From: Rachycentron canadum
Lineage: Eukaryota > Chordata > Actinopteri > Carangiformes > Rachycentridae
Length of the DNA stretch: 64,000 bases
Reading direction: 5' to 3'
Assembly (NCBI GenBank): GCA_038496675.1
Contig: CM076658.1
Location: 6,826,942-6,890,941 of the forward strand
In this document: piece after piece, positions 11,399-25,600 of the stretch
Layout of the letters: the number at the start of each line of letters is the position of its first letter
Position numbering within the stretch: position 1 is the stretch's first letter
Program-made: the position numbers and the translations under genes
Notes under the pieces: generated by a model
The model's database searches: none
Seen by the model: only the letters and a program-made list of their open reading frames with translations
Told to the model about the DNA's origin: nothing

Positions 11399-14300
11399 GG
11401 CCTCTCTCTGCCTCTCTCTCTCTCTTGCGCGCACACACAGACACACACACATGCTTGCAAGGAGCACATTTCAGGCTCAGGTGAAGTTGATTGTTCACCT
11501 CCCCAGGGCTTTCTTAGAATGAAATCTGGTGTGATAGCTGTCTCCACGATAAGACTTATGTTGATGGTATATGACCCCAGTGGTTGTCCATGCACACACT
11601 CAAACACACACACACACATACACTCACCCAGATGAAGAAATATTGTTGCATGGCTGGAGCACAAGCAATATTTTTCAGACATCCCAATGTGCAATCACAG
11701 ACAGGTTTATTAAAATATATCCTTTTCAGTTTCCTGCTCCTTTTCACTTTTTTACATTTTCACTTTCACTCTTCTTCCTGTAATGAGAAAACCCCACAAA
11801 ATGCCAATTAAACTGCAACGTGACTGATTGAGCTGTGGTTGGCACTTGGGCAATTTAACGACAGCGGTGATTTATTTACAGTAGATATGTGGCTAATTCC
11901 CCTGTTGGGTCAGCTGGACGGGACAGAGCACAGACACTCTCACATCCTGCACGCTCAGAACCCAGAGAGGGTGCTGTTGGGTTCATTATGGGAGTCAGGC
12001 GACCGCAGATTAATTCTGCTGCCTATAATTGGATGGCCTATCTCTGAGCATGGTAGGGCTTATGTGCCCAGAAAGTTGGCTGTGGGATTTGTCTGTGAAC
12101 ATACACAGGAGTCAGAAAGTACTGTAAAATAGTTCAGCACAGCGGTTCATGCACTTACAGCACATAGTATATTACTTTTTATATATATATACACACATAC
12201 ATACATACACATATTACACATATATATACATATATATATATGCATATATATATATATATTTGCTGCATTTAAGCACGTAGTTCATTTCTCGATCCTTGCT
12301 TTGGCAGTCCTCGTTACAAGCTTTTCATCATTTTAATAATTGTTAATGCTCCTTTCTGTTCTCTCTCTTTTTCTCTCCTGCAGATCCCCAGCTCAAGGGT
12401 ATAGTGACCAGGTTATATTGCAGGCAGGGATACTACTTGCAAATGAATCCCGATGGCTCTCTTGATGGGACCAAGGATGACAGCAGTAATTCCTGTGAGT
12501 ATGTCTGTTGGCCCACTAATATAAATCAACAATTTCAAACTCTTAAACTTTTATATTTGTAAGACTCTTATATTTCTTATAATTCAGAAGCTTATATATA
12601 GGTTCCACAAAGGTTTTCTGTTTTCTCTTACATGCTGCTTCTCACATACATGAAATCCACTGTAACATTTTTCATTTCCTGGTCTAGATTTATTCCTCAG
12701 GTGCAGGAACTGAACCTGCAACCCTATAATCAGCTTAAGGCTGATATTCCCCTTCATTTTTCACAGTTTAGAGCAGAAATGTCCCCTTGAATTGCAGTTA
12801 TAGAATCACACAGATTTGTCCTCCTCCCTGAGAGGGAAAGTGGACCAGGAAACAGTAGGCCTTACAGGGAGAAGAAGGTATTATTAGCTTGTTCTGGCAC
12901 TGCTCCTCCAGTGCTTCAGGCTAGGTGGTTAATTTGATTCCTGTGCTTGGTGCTAACACTAGACTGACACACTCCATTGTGTCACTTAACTCCTGTCAGC
13001 AAGAGGAGATGTGGCACATGTCAAATCTTATTGAAACATGTGGATTACATGTAGCGTTCACAAGAGGTGTATCATACCATTATAGGTCAAATCAAGTGTT
13101 GGCACGTCTCCATATTAAATTTTACATTTTTTTGTCCAGAAGCCACAAATGGGGGGTGGGCAACAACCACAAAGTAGCTCTCTTTGCCTTCCCCCAGGCT
13201 CCAAATCTGCTCATACAGAGTACTTTAAGGGTCAACATAGGTCATTATGTTCCCTCCATATACACACACACTTAATGTCACAGCCAGGCCAGTTCTGTTG
13301 TTTCTCACCAGTACAAGCAATAGCCATTACCTACCAGGCCCAAGGAGTCTGCTACAACAACAAAAGGGCTATTAAATCTGCCATGCACCAGTGGTGGCCC
13401 CAATTACAGCCACTTCTCAGGTAGCTCTTGGTGGCCCGGGCTACGCTAGGCTAGTCACGTTTACCAGCCATGCTGCAATTCATCTTCAGAGATTACCTAA
13501 ATGCAACAGCTTGCAATTGTATTATCTATGCTTTGTGAAGCATTAATGATAGGCAGCTTGCATTTGGATGATGAATTACACCATAGTGTTTTTTTCCTAG
13601 TGTATTTAATGTTCATTTAATGGTTAGGTCTGTCTGTGGTAATGTTGTTTGGGGATATTTTTATGCATGTGTGTGTTTGCCTGTCGCCTGTTTCAGCTTT
13701 GTTCAACCTTATTCCTGTGGGCCTCAGAGTTGTCGCCATTCAGTCCGTGAAGACAGGTTTATACATCGCCATGAACGGGGAAGGCCATCTGTACACATCA
13801 GTAAGCATTCTATTCTATTGTTAAAACATCTGAGCATGGAAATCTCTGTGATTATGTTTAAAATAAGAGCACAGTTTTGTTCCACCGCGCAACACAAAAC
13901 TTACATAACACAATTATGTTTATCTGCATGACACATATCTATGAAATGCCTGTGCACAGACACTGATTCAGATATACATGTAGACAGATACCTGTGGTAA
14001 CCTCATCAGTTTTCATGTCAACTAAGGCCCTATTTCCAATAAGGGTCCTTGAACATGTCTACAATATTTGCCACATTTGCAACAGGATAATTGCGTTTCA
14101 CTGAAGGTTAGAGATCCCATTAAGCACAAATTCATGCATATAGATTTCTATTTACAAGAGTTTTCGTTCCATATAAAAAAAAAAAAAAACACAATCATTT
14201 GTATCACGTGACATAATTCAGACAGAACACACACTTTACTCTCACATGGGATCAGATATTACAAACTATCAATCTTGTGTTAGTCAATAAAAATGAATGA

Positions 14301-17300
14301 GTTGTATGCTATTAACATCAGATTGGTGTGTTCCTATGACATTTTTTTATTTTTTTATTTTAAGAACATTGAAGGAGCATCCATTCATTTTCACTACAGT
14401 ATGTAGTTAGCCACTGTTATTGACTACCTCTCTACAAAATAAACTAGGCTTCTACAGGCCAGACAGCCAAGGGGGCGATAAGACCTCCCTTAGAACAGAT
14501 AGTGCCTCTAGTCTCACTCCTCCACCCTGTCCTCTCCCAGTCATTCAAATCAATCAGCAGGACGAACACTGGGGAGTAGCGCTCCTCTCCCAGACAGGAG
14601 TATCCATCAGAATCACTGTCTCTTCTTCCCTCTGCTGTCCTCATGTTCCTAATCCTCAGAGAGCAGAGCAGGAATTGCCATCTTATTCTTCATTCATTAC
14701 CTCAGAGGTTTAGAGGGGCTACTTCTCTTACTGTACAGCGCACCGGTATTCCAGTGGAATTCTCTCCTACTTAATCACTGCTCGACTTAAGCCATGAAAT
14801 TAAATTCAGTCGAGGAGGATTGACCTAGAATCCTATGGATTGTGTTAAGGAATTGCATAGTGGGGATTATGAATTATTATATACTATTGGAATACTCTTC
14901 TGTATAACACACAAGACGTAATTGTACAATTTGTTGACTGCTGACACTCACTCCAACTCCAACATTTGGTTGCAGAACTGTAGCACTTCAAAATATTAAC
15001 ATGGTTTTCATACCTAGTTGTCAACCTTTACACACACTGTGATCTGGAAGGTTTTTATTCATTCACTTCATTTAACCCTTGTTTAACCCCCAGAATTTAA
15101 TCAGAATTGATGTAGAACTGTGCATCTGAAGTATAGTTGTTGTCCAGAACATGATATTTCCATGCTACTCCACTTGTCAGCCAGTGATTGTGGTGTTTTT
15201 GACGCCTGCTAGTTCATCACCAGAGATTTGGCGTGTAGTAAGCTGATGATCGCTGCCGTGAAAACTCACATGGAAGTGTTGATTGTCGTAGCTGCCTTAT
15301 AGCTGATAAATGCTGCTAATTGGGATTCAGATGGCATTACATCAGTCTTTTATCATCAAGTTGCTTATGTTGAGTTTTTTTTCTCCACTGGCCTCTGGTC
15401 ATGTTTGGGCTATGCAGAAGTGCTGTCTAGTGGGTTCTCATTGAGCCTTGATGGAGCACTGTGTTCCTTCAGCACAGTTTGCCTTGCTCCTCTCTTCACA
15501 CAGCTCCCCTGCTCCATTTGCAGCTTATTTCTGTGCTAATGGAGGTTCTGATCAGACCTCAACTACCCAGCCACCCACTCAAAGGTCTCTTTTTGCTCCT
15601 TAGTGTGTGAATTACTCTGATAATGGCATCCTTGTAAGATGTTCTCCATCCTCCTCCATCTCCTCCTCCCCCTTCTTCCTGCCTCTTCTTGTCCTCCTGC
15701 GTAACCAAGGTACAACCATTCCTCCCATTATCACGCTGTTCCTCCGCAAGTGAGGATCTGACAGTCAACCTTTTCTGCTCATTAGGGGTATGTGATTATA
15801 GCGCACTCACATTTTCAGAATCTACTTTGAAGGTTAAATTGATGCAGGGAAATTCTACAAAAAAAACATTTTTTTCTTCTGGAAAAATTATTCTTTTTCA
15901 ACATTGTGTTGTTTCCCTGAGACCAAATCATTCTTATTAACCAGAATTCACTCGGTCAGTTGTGTCCTTTCACAATATTAAATACATCAAAGAGGCTTTT
16001 ACTCTGATGACGTACTTTAATAAGGAGTGACACTCAATTTTTTAACAAATGAGGTGAATCAAAAGGAGAGTCCCACTCTTTCAGAAAATGGACGGAAAGC
16101 CTATTCAAGGCCTCTGGTAGTGCATCATATTCTTTTGTGTGAGGCACCCAAGGCGCAGCGTGCAGCTCAAATGACAGAGATAGCATCAAAGTGACTGTGC
16201 AGCCTGGCACAAAGGACACACCATGGAATAAAGGAGAGTTCAATCATCTCGCCCCTTTTCAATCTGCCCCTTTTGTATCTGAGCCCATAAACTCCCAGCT
16301 AATTTCTCCTCCAGGCTGGTCCCTGAATCAGGCGCTTCTTCTGAAATGTAATAAGAGAAGAGGAATTCTCCCAGCTTGTTGTAGAAAGTAGCGGAAACAC
16401 GACTTATGGTAGTCTCCAGATAACTGTAAAAGAACTCTTTATGCAAAGACAAGACTACTTGAAATTAGATAAAACACCCAAACTCTAATTATTCTCAAGA
16501 GACTGATTTTAAATTCCTAAAAGCAAACAAGGAAGTGTTGCATTGTATAGTTTTGTTACACATGATGAAATAGTGGTGCCAGAGAATGCAACTCCCTCGT
16601 GCTGATCTTGTTGTCGTTTTTCAGTCCAGCTAATAAAGTCGGCTACCACCTCTCAAGTGTAAAGGTTGGGCATTTCATGGTTGACTGGTTTCCTTTAGAG
16701 CCGGTTCCCCATTCCCTCACTTCACTGGCATCTCTCGCTGTAGGTTTTCTTTATCAGGAGCCTGCACTTGTTAGTGCTACCTTTCATGATTGTCAAATTG
16801 ACTTGCCACATCACTTGAGTGGTCCTTTTTAGAAATGAAATCCTTGAGAGGACCAATCTGGAGCAGTGCAGTGGCTTCAGCTTCACTTGTTAGAGGCTGT
16901 ATCATCAGTGGTATGAAGAAGACTGAGGGCATCTGTTTCCTGTTATGCTCAATTCAGGATGCATGAAAGCTCCAAGGAGCTTGATGTGAAGCCTCCTTCA
17001 GTTTGCATCAGTATGAAAATGAAAGTGCAGGGCTGCGATGTGTGGGGAAGAATAGAGAAGAGCCGCTTATTCAGGAGTAGGTGGTGTGAAACCAAGGGAG
17101 TCCTTTGAGAACGCTCAAGCTAGGATTCCCTCGTGTTTGGATATTTTATATTTTCCTCCCAATATTCATATTCATCTTACAACCTCTTGGTCAATTTTTC
17201 TAAAGCAGCTCTCATATGTTCTTCCTCTTAGGGACACTTGCTATGGATGCCCCTTACTGCCTCGCCTTCACCTTCATGTGTCTTGCAAAAGCTTGGATTT

Positions 17301-20300
17301 CAGTGGTGGAGATTTCAGTTCCACCTGATATTAAAACAATCATTCAATATAAGATTGCTGAAGACCAGGGTATTAAAAAAAAAATTCATCTGAGATGTGT
17401 GCACATCTAGATTCGTTTTATCTACTAAGACTGAATCTAACGATTGCCTTCATCATTGATTGAGCCACTCATTATTCTCTGGATTCATTGGTTATTCATC
17501 TGTCTTGTAAGTGTCCATTACAAAATAGTTAAAATGCCTGTAAACCCTTCAAATGGCCCAAGGTGACAGTCAGATATCTTCTCATGTGTGACCAACACTC
17601 CACATTGACTTTACTATCATGAACAGTAAAGGAAAAACATTGAATCATCACGTGAGAAGCTGTAATGAGTAAATGATTGGCACTTATGCTTAAAAAACAA
17701 TTATCAAAATAGTTGCAGATACATTTCATTGGTTATTGACTAATCAATTAATTGACAACTTGTTGCTTTTGGAAGATATTCTCTAACCACTGTATTGATC
17801 CATTGGATTTTTATTGTTAACACTGCTGAAAGGCCGGTGACAGCATAAATAATGAAAATGGTTTATTTCAATCATCGCAAAACAAATCTTTTCATTTGAA
17901 TGTTGCTATTCCACATCCTGTTGGGACCAAAGCCTAAGTGTAAAGAAAGCAAATATAACAGAATAAGACTAACAGTACATATGAAGAGCATAAATTATAG
18001 CTAAATGAAGAGAAACAGAATTGTGACACCTTTTGATAAGACACCATGTGTGTACTCGCACACACGTGTATGTATGTGTGTGTGTGTTTAAGCTACATGC
18101 AGCGTTAGTGCCCAACAGATGGCTTTGTGTGAACATGTTTTATCGTTGTTGATATGTGAACTGGCTATGAATGAATGAATATGATCTCTCTCACAGTTTG
18201 ATGGTTGTTTTACAGAAGGATAAACAGTGGAGATATGGAGTCAGAGCCATCACAGGTTCCTTTAATGCAAATAGCACCTCTGGGTTTTAAATGTTAATTA
18301 GTTGCATATGGCTTCTTCAGTTCAGAACATGCTCAAGAATCTCTTGGATGAGAGAAACTAGATTTAACTTTCTCTGAGATCTTGATTGGTGATGTCCCAC
18401 AAATGTGAAAAAGAGTCAGTGTTGGATTGGAAGTTTTAAGAAAATACTAAATAGCTGAAATCCTGCTGAAAAAGGTAAATGAATTTGAAAGAAAATTGGA
18501 ATCTCTTGTGTCATTGCTTCAGGATTAAAATATACCTAAATGCTATTTGTCACAAACTAACCTGAAATTTTCCCATTTATGTCTTTAACCACTTCAACAA
18601 ATCCACGGGGCACATAAAGCAACACTGAATAGCAGAGAAGCATGCTGACCATAATATTTTTCATATTCACATAGCCTTCTGGTACCTATAGTAATTACTC
18701 AGATGATTCTGCCTCCAGAGGAGTGTCGAGCTGAGGTGGAGGGAGCCTCATTATTTCCAGAGTGTTGCTCTGCTCTGTCTTTAATGCAGTGTCAGTGTCA
18801 GGAAGGGTGGGGGTCATGAGGGCTGGAGGGAGAGCTGCTTCATGCATTAATGAACAACAAGGTCGGAGGTAGGCGTCAAAGCCGAACTAGTGAACTGTTG
18901 GCCGAGGCCAAGAGGTGCTAAGAATAGACTGACCAGTCCTCCAGCCATTTAATACCACTGTTGTTATTAATGGTATTCTAATGGATGTACACTGTTGGCT
19001 TGTTATTCAGTCTTACAGGTCAGAAAACACCCATTGGCTTAATATTGCTGTTTAGCAATGCTCCCTCTTTGCAGGATCCTATCATCTCAGTTTGATCTAT
19101 GTAGCTGTAATGCAGTGGAAAAGACGAGCTAGCTTTGCATCACCACCATAAAACAGGGACTCCCCCCCACCCTCCTCCCCACTGTGTGTTTGGCTTTACC
19201 TGTGGGGATGATGTCTCTCTGAACAATAACTCAGAAATACACAACACAGCTGATTTGTCCTCTATCTCTTTCCAGGTCAACAGCTTAAGGTCTATTAATG
19301 TCACATCGCCCCGTGTTCCTCAATCACTCTCTTATTCCCCTGTTTGTTTAAAGCAATTAAGAGTTGGCAAGTTCAGCTGTTTTCTGAATCACTGGTTTGC
19401 ATGATACATACTGTGGATTTATGATGTGCAGATACAGCAGAGCAGTGACTTCAGCTGTTGCTTTGAGTCCTGTTATCCTTTTATCATGTGGTCATGTTGT
19501 GAATGAATTTCAGTTAACATCCTGCAAGATTTCCCTCAGTAGTCTTGGTATATGGAGCATTACAGACAGAGTACTGCTTGCATAGCTGATTGCCATCAGC
19601 TGCTTCATTCATGCCTCACTATCAGTCACTCATTTGTTAGCTTCTAGGCTACTAGCTGACTATAATAACATTCAGTCATACATTACATCTGTGTTTTGTT
19701 TTGGTTTTTTTTCTTACAATGGCTCGGCTGATTTTCTCACCCTATTTGCTGGTGCACGTCCTTCCATCTTCTTTGTGCCAGGAGTTGATAGAAGTAAGAT
19801 TAATGCCCTCAGCAGGACCTTCCCTGCTGCTCAGATTCTTTAAGGTCTCCCACAAAGAGCGGAGTCTCTCCCACCAAATTTTAGTCTATGACTATTTGAT
19901 ATATATGGTCAGTTCACTTAAGTATCTATCACTGAAATTGTTTTTGCTAATCCCCACCTCTTGTCCCATGCTTGCAGACCAATCAGCCACTTACCTGAAA
20001 CATACTGTTGGTATCTGCTATTATACTTGTACATAACTTCTCTATGTGCACTATGCGATGGTGTTGCATTTACATAACCAGGAAGTATGTGATGTGCAAA
20101 GGAAACTTGTAAATGAAAACTTATTTTTTCATCAGGGAAAATAATTTTTCAAAGTAACAGGATGTACCTGTCATACATGTTTTGTTTCAACAACTCTTTT
20201 GACTGCTTCATTTTCCTTGTCGGCTTTTCCCAGTGGATTCTTTGCTTTAGCTTTAATTCTTTGCTTTCGTGATTGCCCCACCCCAGTGCTACACAGTGTC

Positions 20301-22571
20301 CTTTCCTCTCCCTGCCATAGTTATACCGTTCAAGACCATAGTTGCTCAATTGTAGAAATGCGTTTGCTGGTTGCTCCACAACCCTCCATGTGAATCCCAG
20401 AATCCCTTTCTAGCATCTCCCAAAGTTGTTTATCTGTGTCTTTATAGACGTATGTTCCAGCTGTATTTCTCCTCCCAGAGTGGGCAGACTTTCCACCATG
20501 GTGGCCATCAGCCAACTATCGATCTGTCAGCTAGAGGTTGCGCTGAATTTCCCTCATCCATCTGGGATAATCCTTACATCTCTTTTAAAATGGAGTGGCC
20601 AAAAACACACAGACAGTGGTTAGTCGGCATGGCAAGGATGCTGCAGAGATGGCCATTAATTATGTGCTGCTGACGGATAATGAGAACGCAGGAGACTGGA
20701 AAGAAAATAAGTAGTGCCTGGACTGGTTGGCAGAAGAGGAGTTTGAAGAGAAAAGGGGGAGAGGGAACTCTGAGGTGTGTTTGGCAGGGAAAGCCCTGCT
20801 GTGGTCAATATAATCAGTGTACCGTGCAGACAACCGCTGCTTGCCCCCATTTGTATGTCGCTCCTTCTGCTAAAAGCATGCAGCATTTTGAGAAACACAA
20901 ATTGTAACATCTAACAAAGCCCGACAGCCTTTTCGAAACACAGGAGAATGAATACTGTAATTTCTTTTCTAATGCAGAGTACTATTACTTCTGTTCTCTG
21001 TGGCTACAGATTATAAGACCAGTCGAAATGATATTGATCTGATCTCCTCTCTGTGATTGCCTTTCCGTGATAATCTTTAGATATGGCCATTTCCATAAGG
21101 CATCCTAATCTATTCATAAGGCGTGTGGTTGCCCACATACAGACTTTTTAATACCTCCACCTGTTTCCTGGTCACTACACCAAAACCCAGAACAGTTAGA
21201 TACCAAGTAAATGTTGATAATCATGCTAATTTGCATTTTGATTAGAGGTTTGAGTACCAAAAGTGATCATATTTTATTACCTCACATGCTGTGTGGCAAT
21301 TGAGTGTATTTTTCAGTACTTGAATCAAGTGGCTTCAATCAGGAATGAATGAATAGCAAAGTCAACAACAAAATGTTAAAATGGATGAACGGCTGTGACT
21401 CTGAAACATCTAAAACATTAACACGGTTATTTACCTGTGCTTGGACTTGGTTCTACATTCTCCACTGAAAACATTTGACACAATATTCAAGTCAACATTG
21501 GCAACTGCTGTCCCAAAGTTGTGATGATTTAGTGGATTTTTACTTAACTTATTCACTACAGGGAGCTACGTTTCAAGTCATTTGGTTATCTTATTGAAAA
21601 GACAATTACAGTTAAAGATTTTTTAATTTAAGTCATCATGCTTTAAACAATGAACAGTACTTTCCAGTACAAACTACTGTATATAAACATCAGTTAGCAA
21701 ATGTTACAGATGAGATTCTGATGCGTGGCTAAACTGCAGGATGTCACCTGACTACAAGGTCCTCCTCCCCTTCCTTTCAGCTAACTGTGTCAGTACCTGC
21801 TTTATTGTTGTGAAACTTCATCAACTTTAACTAACTTCTGGTGTGAAAGCCTTCATGCACAGTTGCCTGCTGTCTCTCCTGCTGCTGCTTGTGCCACATT
21901 GGAAACCATCTGATAATATTATAAAACTGCAACTGCGATAAGTTGACACTCATTGTGCAGATACCTCACTACTTTGTTGACCTTGCCAGTGGGGCTCATG
22001 TTTTGCTTTTTGTGATTTCAAATGTCTTATGCTCACGTGTAATTAAGCTGGAGAAAATTTGATGCTGCAAAACAAACATGCACTTGCATTCTGTGAGTTT
22101 TTGGTAAGAATAATGATTTGGTGGATACTAACCTGCATGCACTGTCACCTTGCTAACACTGCCCTTTGTTTTAGGTTTACTGAAGGTTCAAAAACTCTTG
22201 CCATTTGCAGACATTAACCCAGGATGGCTGTGGCCCTTTCAGTTCACTGTTCTAATAGTTTAACAATTTTAAGAAGTTATTCATGTCAGCCATTAGTATC
22301 ATTCACTGATTCAGTTATGTTGTTTTTTTTTTTTTTTTTTCAACTGGTGGTCTTACCTCCCTATTTTACTTTGAAATGGTTTCAGCAACATTTATTCAGA
22401 CCAGACTATATGAACCTCCTTGTTTCCAGTGCACTTGTCTCTATTCTCTTGTTTTCCTTTGAAACAGCTTGGGAAAAAAAAATGTACGTTCATAGAGTGG
22501 GTCTTTGTACTGCTTAGATTCAGGCCGCTAGTGATAAACAAACACACGTTTTTATTGAGTATGCTTTTATT

Positions 22572-22619
<48 letters not shown>

Positions 22620-22620
22620 N

Positions 22621-22679
<59 letters not shown>

Positions 22680-25600
22680 ACACCACTGAGCCGCAGAATA
22701 AAGGAGAAACAGAAGAAGAGTAGGCGCAGTGAACTGGGAATTCAGATACTCATCTTTGTCCCTTTGTGAGAGCAACAGAGGATATTTTAATGTGTAGAAA
22801 TGCAGATGGCATCACTGTCATTTCTCCATGAATACATATTGCAGTAGCTATGAGAGCAAACACATCTCGCCTGTTCACTGTATTAATGACCCGAGTTCTG
22901 GCCTAATTGCTTTCCTAGTGTGTAAATGTCAAGCACCATGCAAATACAAATAGCATACTTGTGCTTGTTGCCTCAAGAGCAGTGTAATGTGCAAATGAGC
23001 AGTGAGGGGATAAGGGCTCATAAAGCAACAAGTAGCCCTCAAAAACCCGGTATCCAAACAGCAACAGGAAGCTCACGCACTCATGCCAGACAGTGCACTT
23101 CACAGTCCTCTTGGCTAGTTATATTACAGCTGCTGATCTGTTATCACGGTTTAGGTGTGACTGTATTCTAACCATCCAGATGAGCCTGTTCAATCACGAG
23201 GGAGTTAAATCTTTACGTGAAGGGTTGTCAACTGAGGTACCTGAAGTAGCATCAGTGAGACCACACTCACTGCAGAAAGCCCACAATAGCTGAGTAGCTG
23301 TCTATACTGACATGCAAGCTTTTGCCCTGGGTGATTATTTTTAGTTTTTTATTTTTCAAAAGTAATTTAAAAAAGTAAAACACTGTTCTTGGAAAAAATT
23401 ACCACACAGAGTTCAATAGAAATACCACTCTGCATAATCAGCAGCTCATTTGCAGATTCTCCTTGTTTTTGTCATCACTTTGTATCACTGACATTGTTGT
23501 TGTGTATTGTGAGCTACAAATGGAACATTTTACTGTAAGCGGCAGTGAACTGTGTCTTTCTGGAAGAGGAAAAACCAATACGTTTGGGGAAAATGAAATA
23601 TGGCTGGAAAATAATCCATTTTGCTCCAGACTCTTTTGAATAAAGATCTGATACCTCAATTATGAGGATTATCTTAATTTTTCAGGGGAAAAGACTTAAA
23701 GAATGTGTGTCAGATATATGTGTCTAACAATGCAAGACAAAGTGAGCCCACATTTCTGTTTACTCTTGGTACTATTTTGCGTCAAAGAATGATTCATGAA
23801 GAGAAGTTCTTAAGGCTTATGGCAACTTCAACATGGTTCAAACCACAGAAGGACTTTTGTGTCATGCCCGTGGGGTTGCAGGTTCAAGTCTTGTTCTCAG
23901 TCTTTATTCACAGTGCGGGGGTGGTGGGAGTGTGTGTATGGCTTGTTGCGACAGAAAAGTCGTCAAGTTTTCAGCCTACCTGCAGGTGTAATAGCTGTAG
24001 TCTGCTCTTTTCCTCCACAATCCTTCTGTCTTTTTTTTACTTCCACCCATGAAATGAAAGCAACATTTTATCAAGCTTCACCTCTGGAGTTGTAAAAATC
24101 AATACAGCGAGAGCTCTTACAGAGGGGTTGTAAATCATGAAAATTCATTCTCTTAAATCTGAGCTAAGCTTCTCTCTGCTGTGTCTGTGACTCCTCAGAC
24201 TGTGAGCCAGTCAGGACAACAACTACTGCTGGAGCGCCACAAATGCAAATTCAGGGACAAAAGGCTTTATACAGTGTGCAGACAAACATGTATGTACTTT
24301 ATGCATCAGAATCACTGTTTGTTATTTTGTTAGCTGTTTGTTTTTTGTTTTTTTATTTTGTGGTTATATTACTTAAGTAAAAGCTTTACTGCAGAGACCA
24401 GCAGGTCAGAGGAAGTTCTTGCGTGATTCACCCTTGCACATTATTCTGTTAGAAAGCTATTCAAAACAGAACACATACACATGCACCCCGGGAAATAAAG
24501 CTCACATTTGTGTGGCTCTCCAGTAAAATTACAAGTAGCAGTTAAGATATGTGCACTTTCGAATGCATCATGCACAATTCTCCCTTGTATTAAATACAGC
24601 ATGTCCTGTTGAGGACTTAACTTCATAGGGACTTGAGTGCTATCAAATACTGTGGCATCTGGATGCTTCTTTTTTCATATAAGGTCTTTGCCTCCATGCA
24701 ACTACACGCCTCTGCACCAAAGAGCAGTTATAAGAAAACAGTTCCTTCTTCTCAGTTTGGGGTTGTTGAAACCACCACCTGGGATTGGAACACAGACATG
24801 GTGTGGAACCTTGAGAAACCTCTAAGGAACATCCTGCCTGAACTGAACCTGATTGGTACCTTTTTACAGAATATGTTACTTGTTGTAGACTGTCTATAAA
24901 AGGTTCATGTTTCAGCTCAGGATTATTCAGTCAAATTGCCAGTAGAACATCTTAGACCAAAGACAGATGATTGACTTTGTTGTCCGTTCATCAGATCTTT
25001 AGCTTTACGTGGTTGACAGTCACGGTGGAGAACAACCAGAGCTGTTATCACCCTCCTGGTGGTACAGTGGACTAGGTGGTGGGAGGAGCTGCCTGGCAAA
25101 CCATGTCAGCTCAAACATGCAATTAGGGTTAACTTGGAATGTGGCCACTGTCTTCAACTCTCACCTCTTTAAGACATTTTCTTGCATCCTGGCAGAGTCT
25201 GGGGGGCATTGAACCCAACTTGGCCATCATCGCTGTGGAGGTGATTGCTTGTGCTTTTGACTCTCGTCAGTGCCAGTTGTGGTGGGAATCCAAGAAGTCT
25301 ACAAGAGAGCCAACTTCCCTTGTTGAGGCACAGAGTATATAAAGAAATGGGCTGCTGCATGAGAAGACGTTTTCTCCTAAGTTTTTGTACCTGCAATAAC
25401 AAGGTTGCCTGTGTGTTGAGATCGCAAAAGCATGCAAAGGAATACAGAGGAATATGGGGTTCATTAAGTATGATGGAGCAGAACTATATGTTAGGAGGAG
25501 CACTTTAGCATCAATTCTTAGCCCCTAACTGGAGTTATCTGGAAAACTGTAGAAATTCTTATTAATTTTAATTCAATTTGTTCCACAGCTCCACAAACTT

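Larger units (their letters stand above)
4646..12383 (+). other. fgf14: fgf14 intron 1 (7.7 kb)
   Basis: No coding exon is visible inside it. It holds T-homopolymers (5267-5284), TG/CA microsatellites (5866-5903, 7801-7820, 9084-9121, 9352-9428), a (CT)n block interrupted by the assembly gap (10884-11424), and an AT/CA-rich dinucleotide block (12177-12260). The remaining sequence is AT-rich and not assignable. The acceptor is a pyrimidine-rich tract ending TCCTGCAG at 12383. Confidence 0.85.

Noticed and set aside
10657..11694. Long open frames on both strands spanning the gap
   Set aside because: They exist only because N codons are read through; the translated flanks are (Leu-Ser)n and (Arg-Glu)n from CT dinucleotides.
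23866..23910. Possible tRNA gene or B box (GCAGGTTCAAGTC)
   Set aside because: Only a B-box-like word; no A box at the right distance and no cloverleaf arms that I can pair.
24990..25400. Possible pseudogene or LINE fragment (several overlapping ORFs)
   Set aside because: Translations in all frames gave no family I recognise; no poly(A) tail or target duplication seen.
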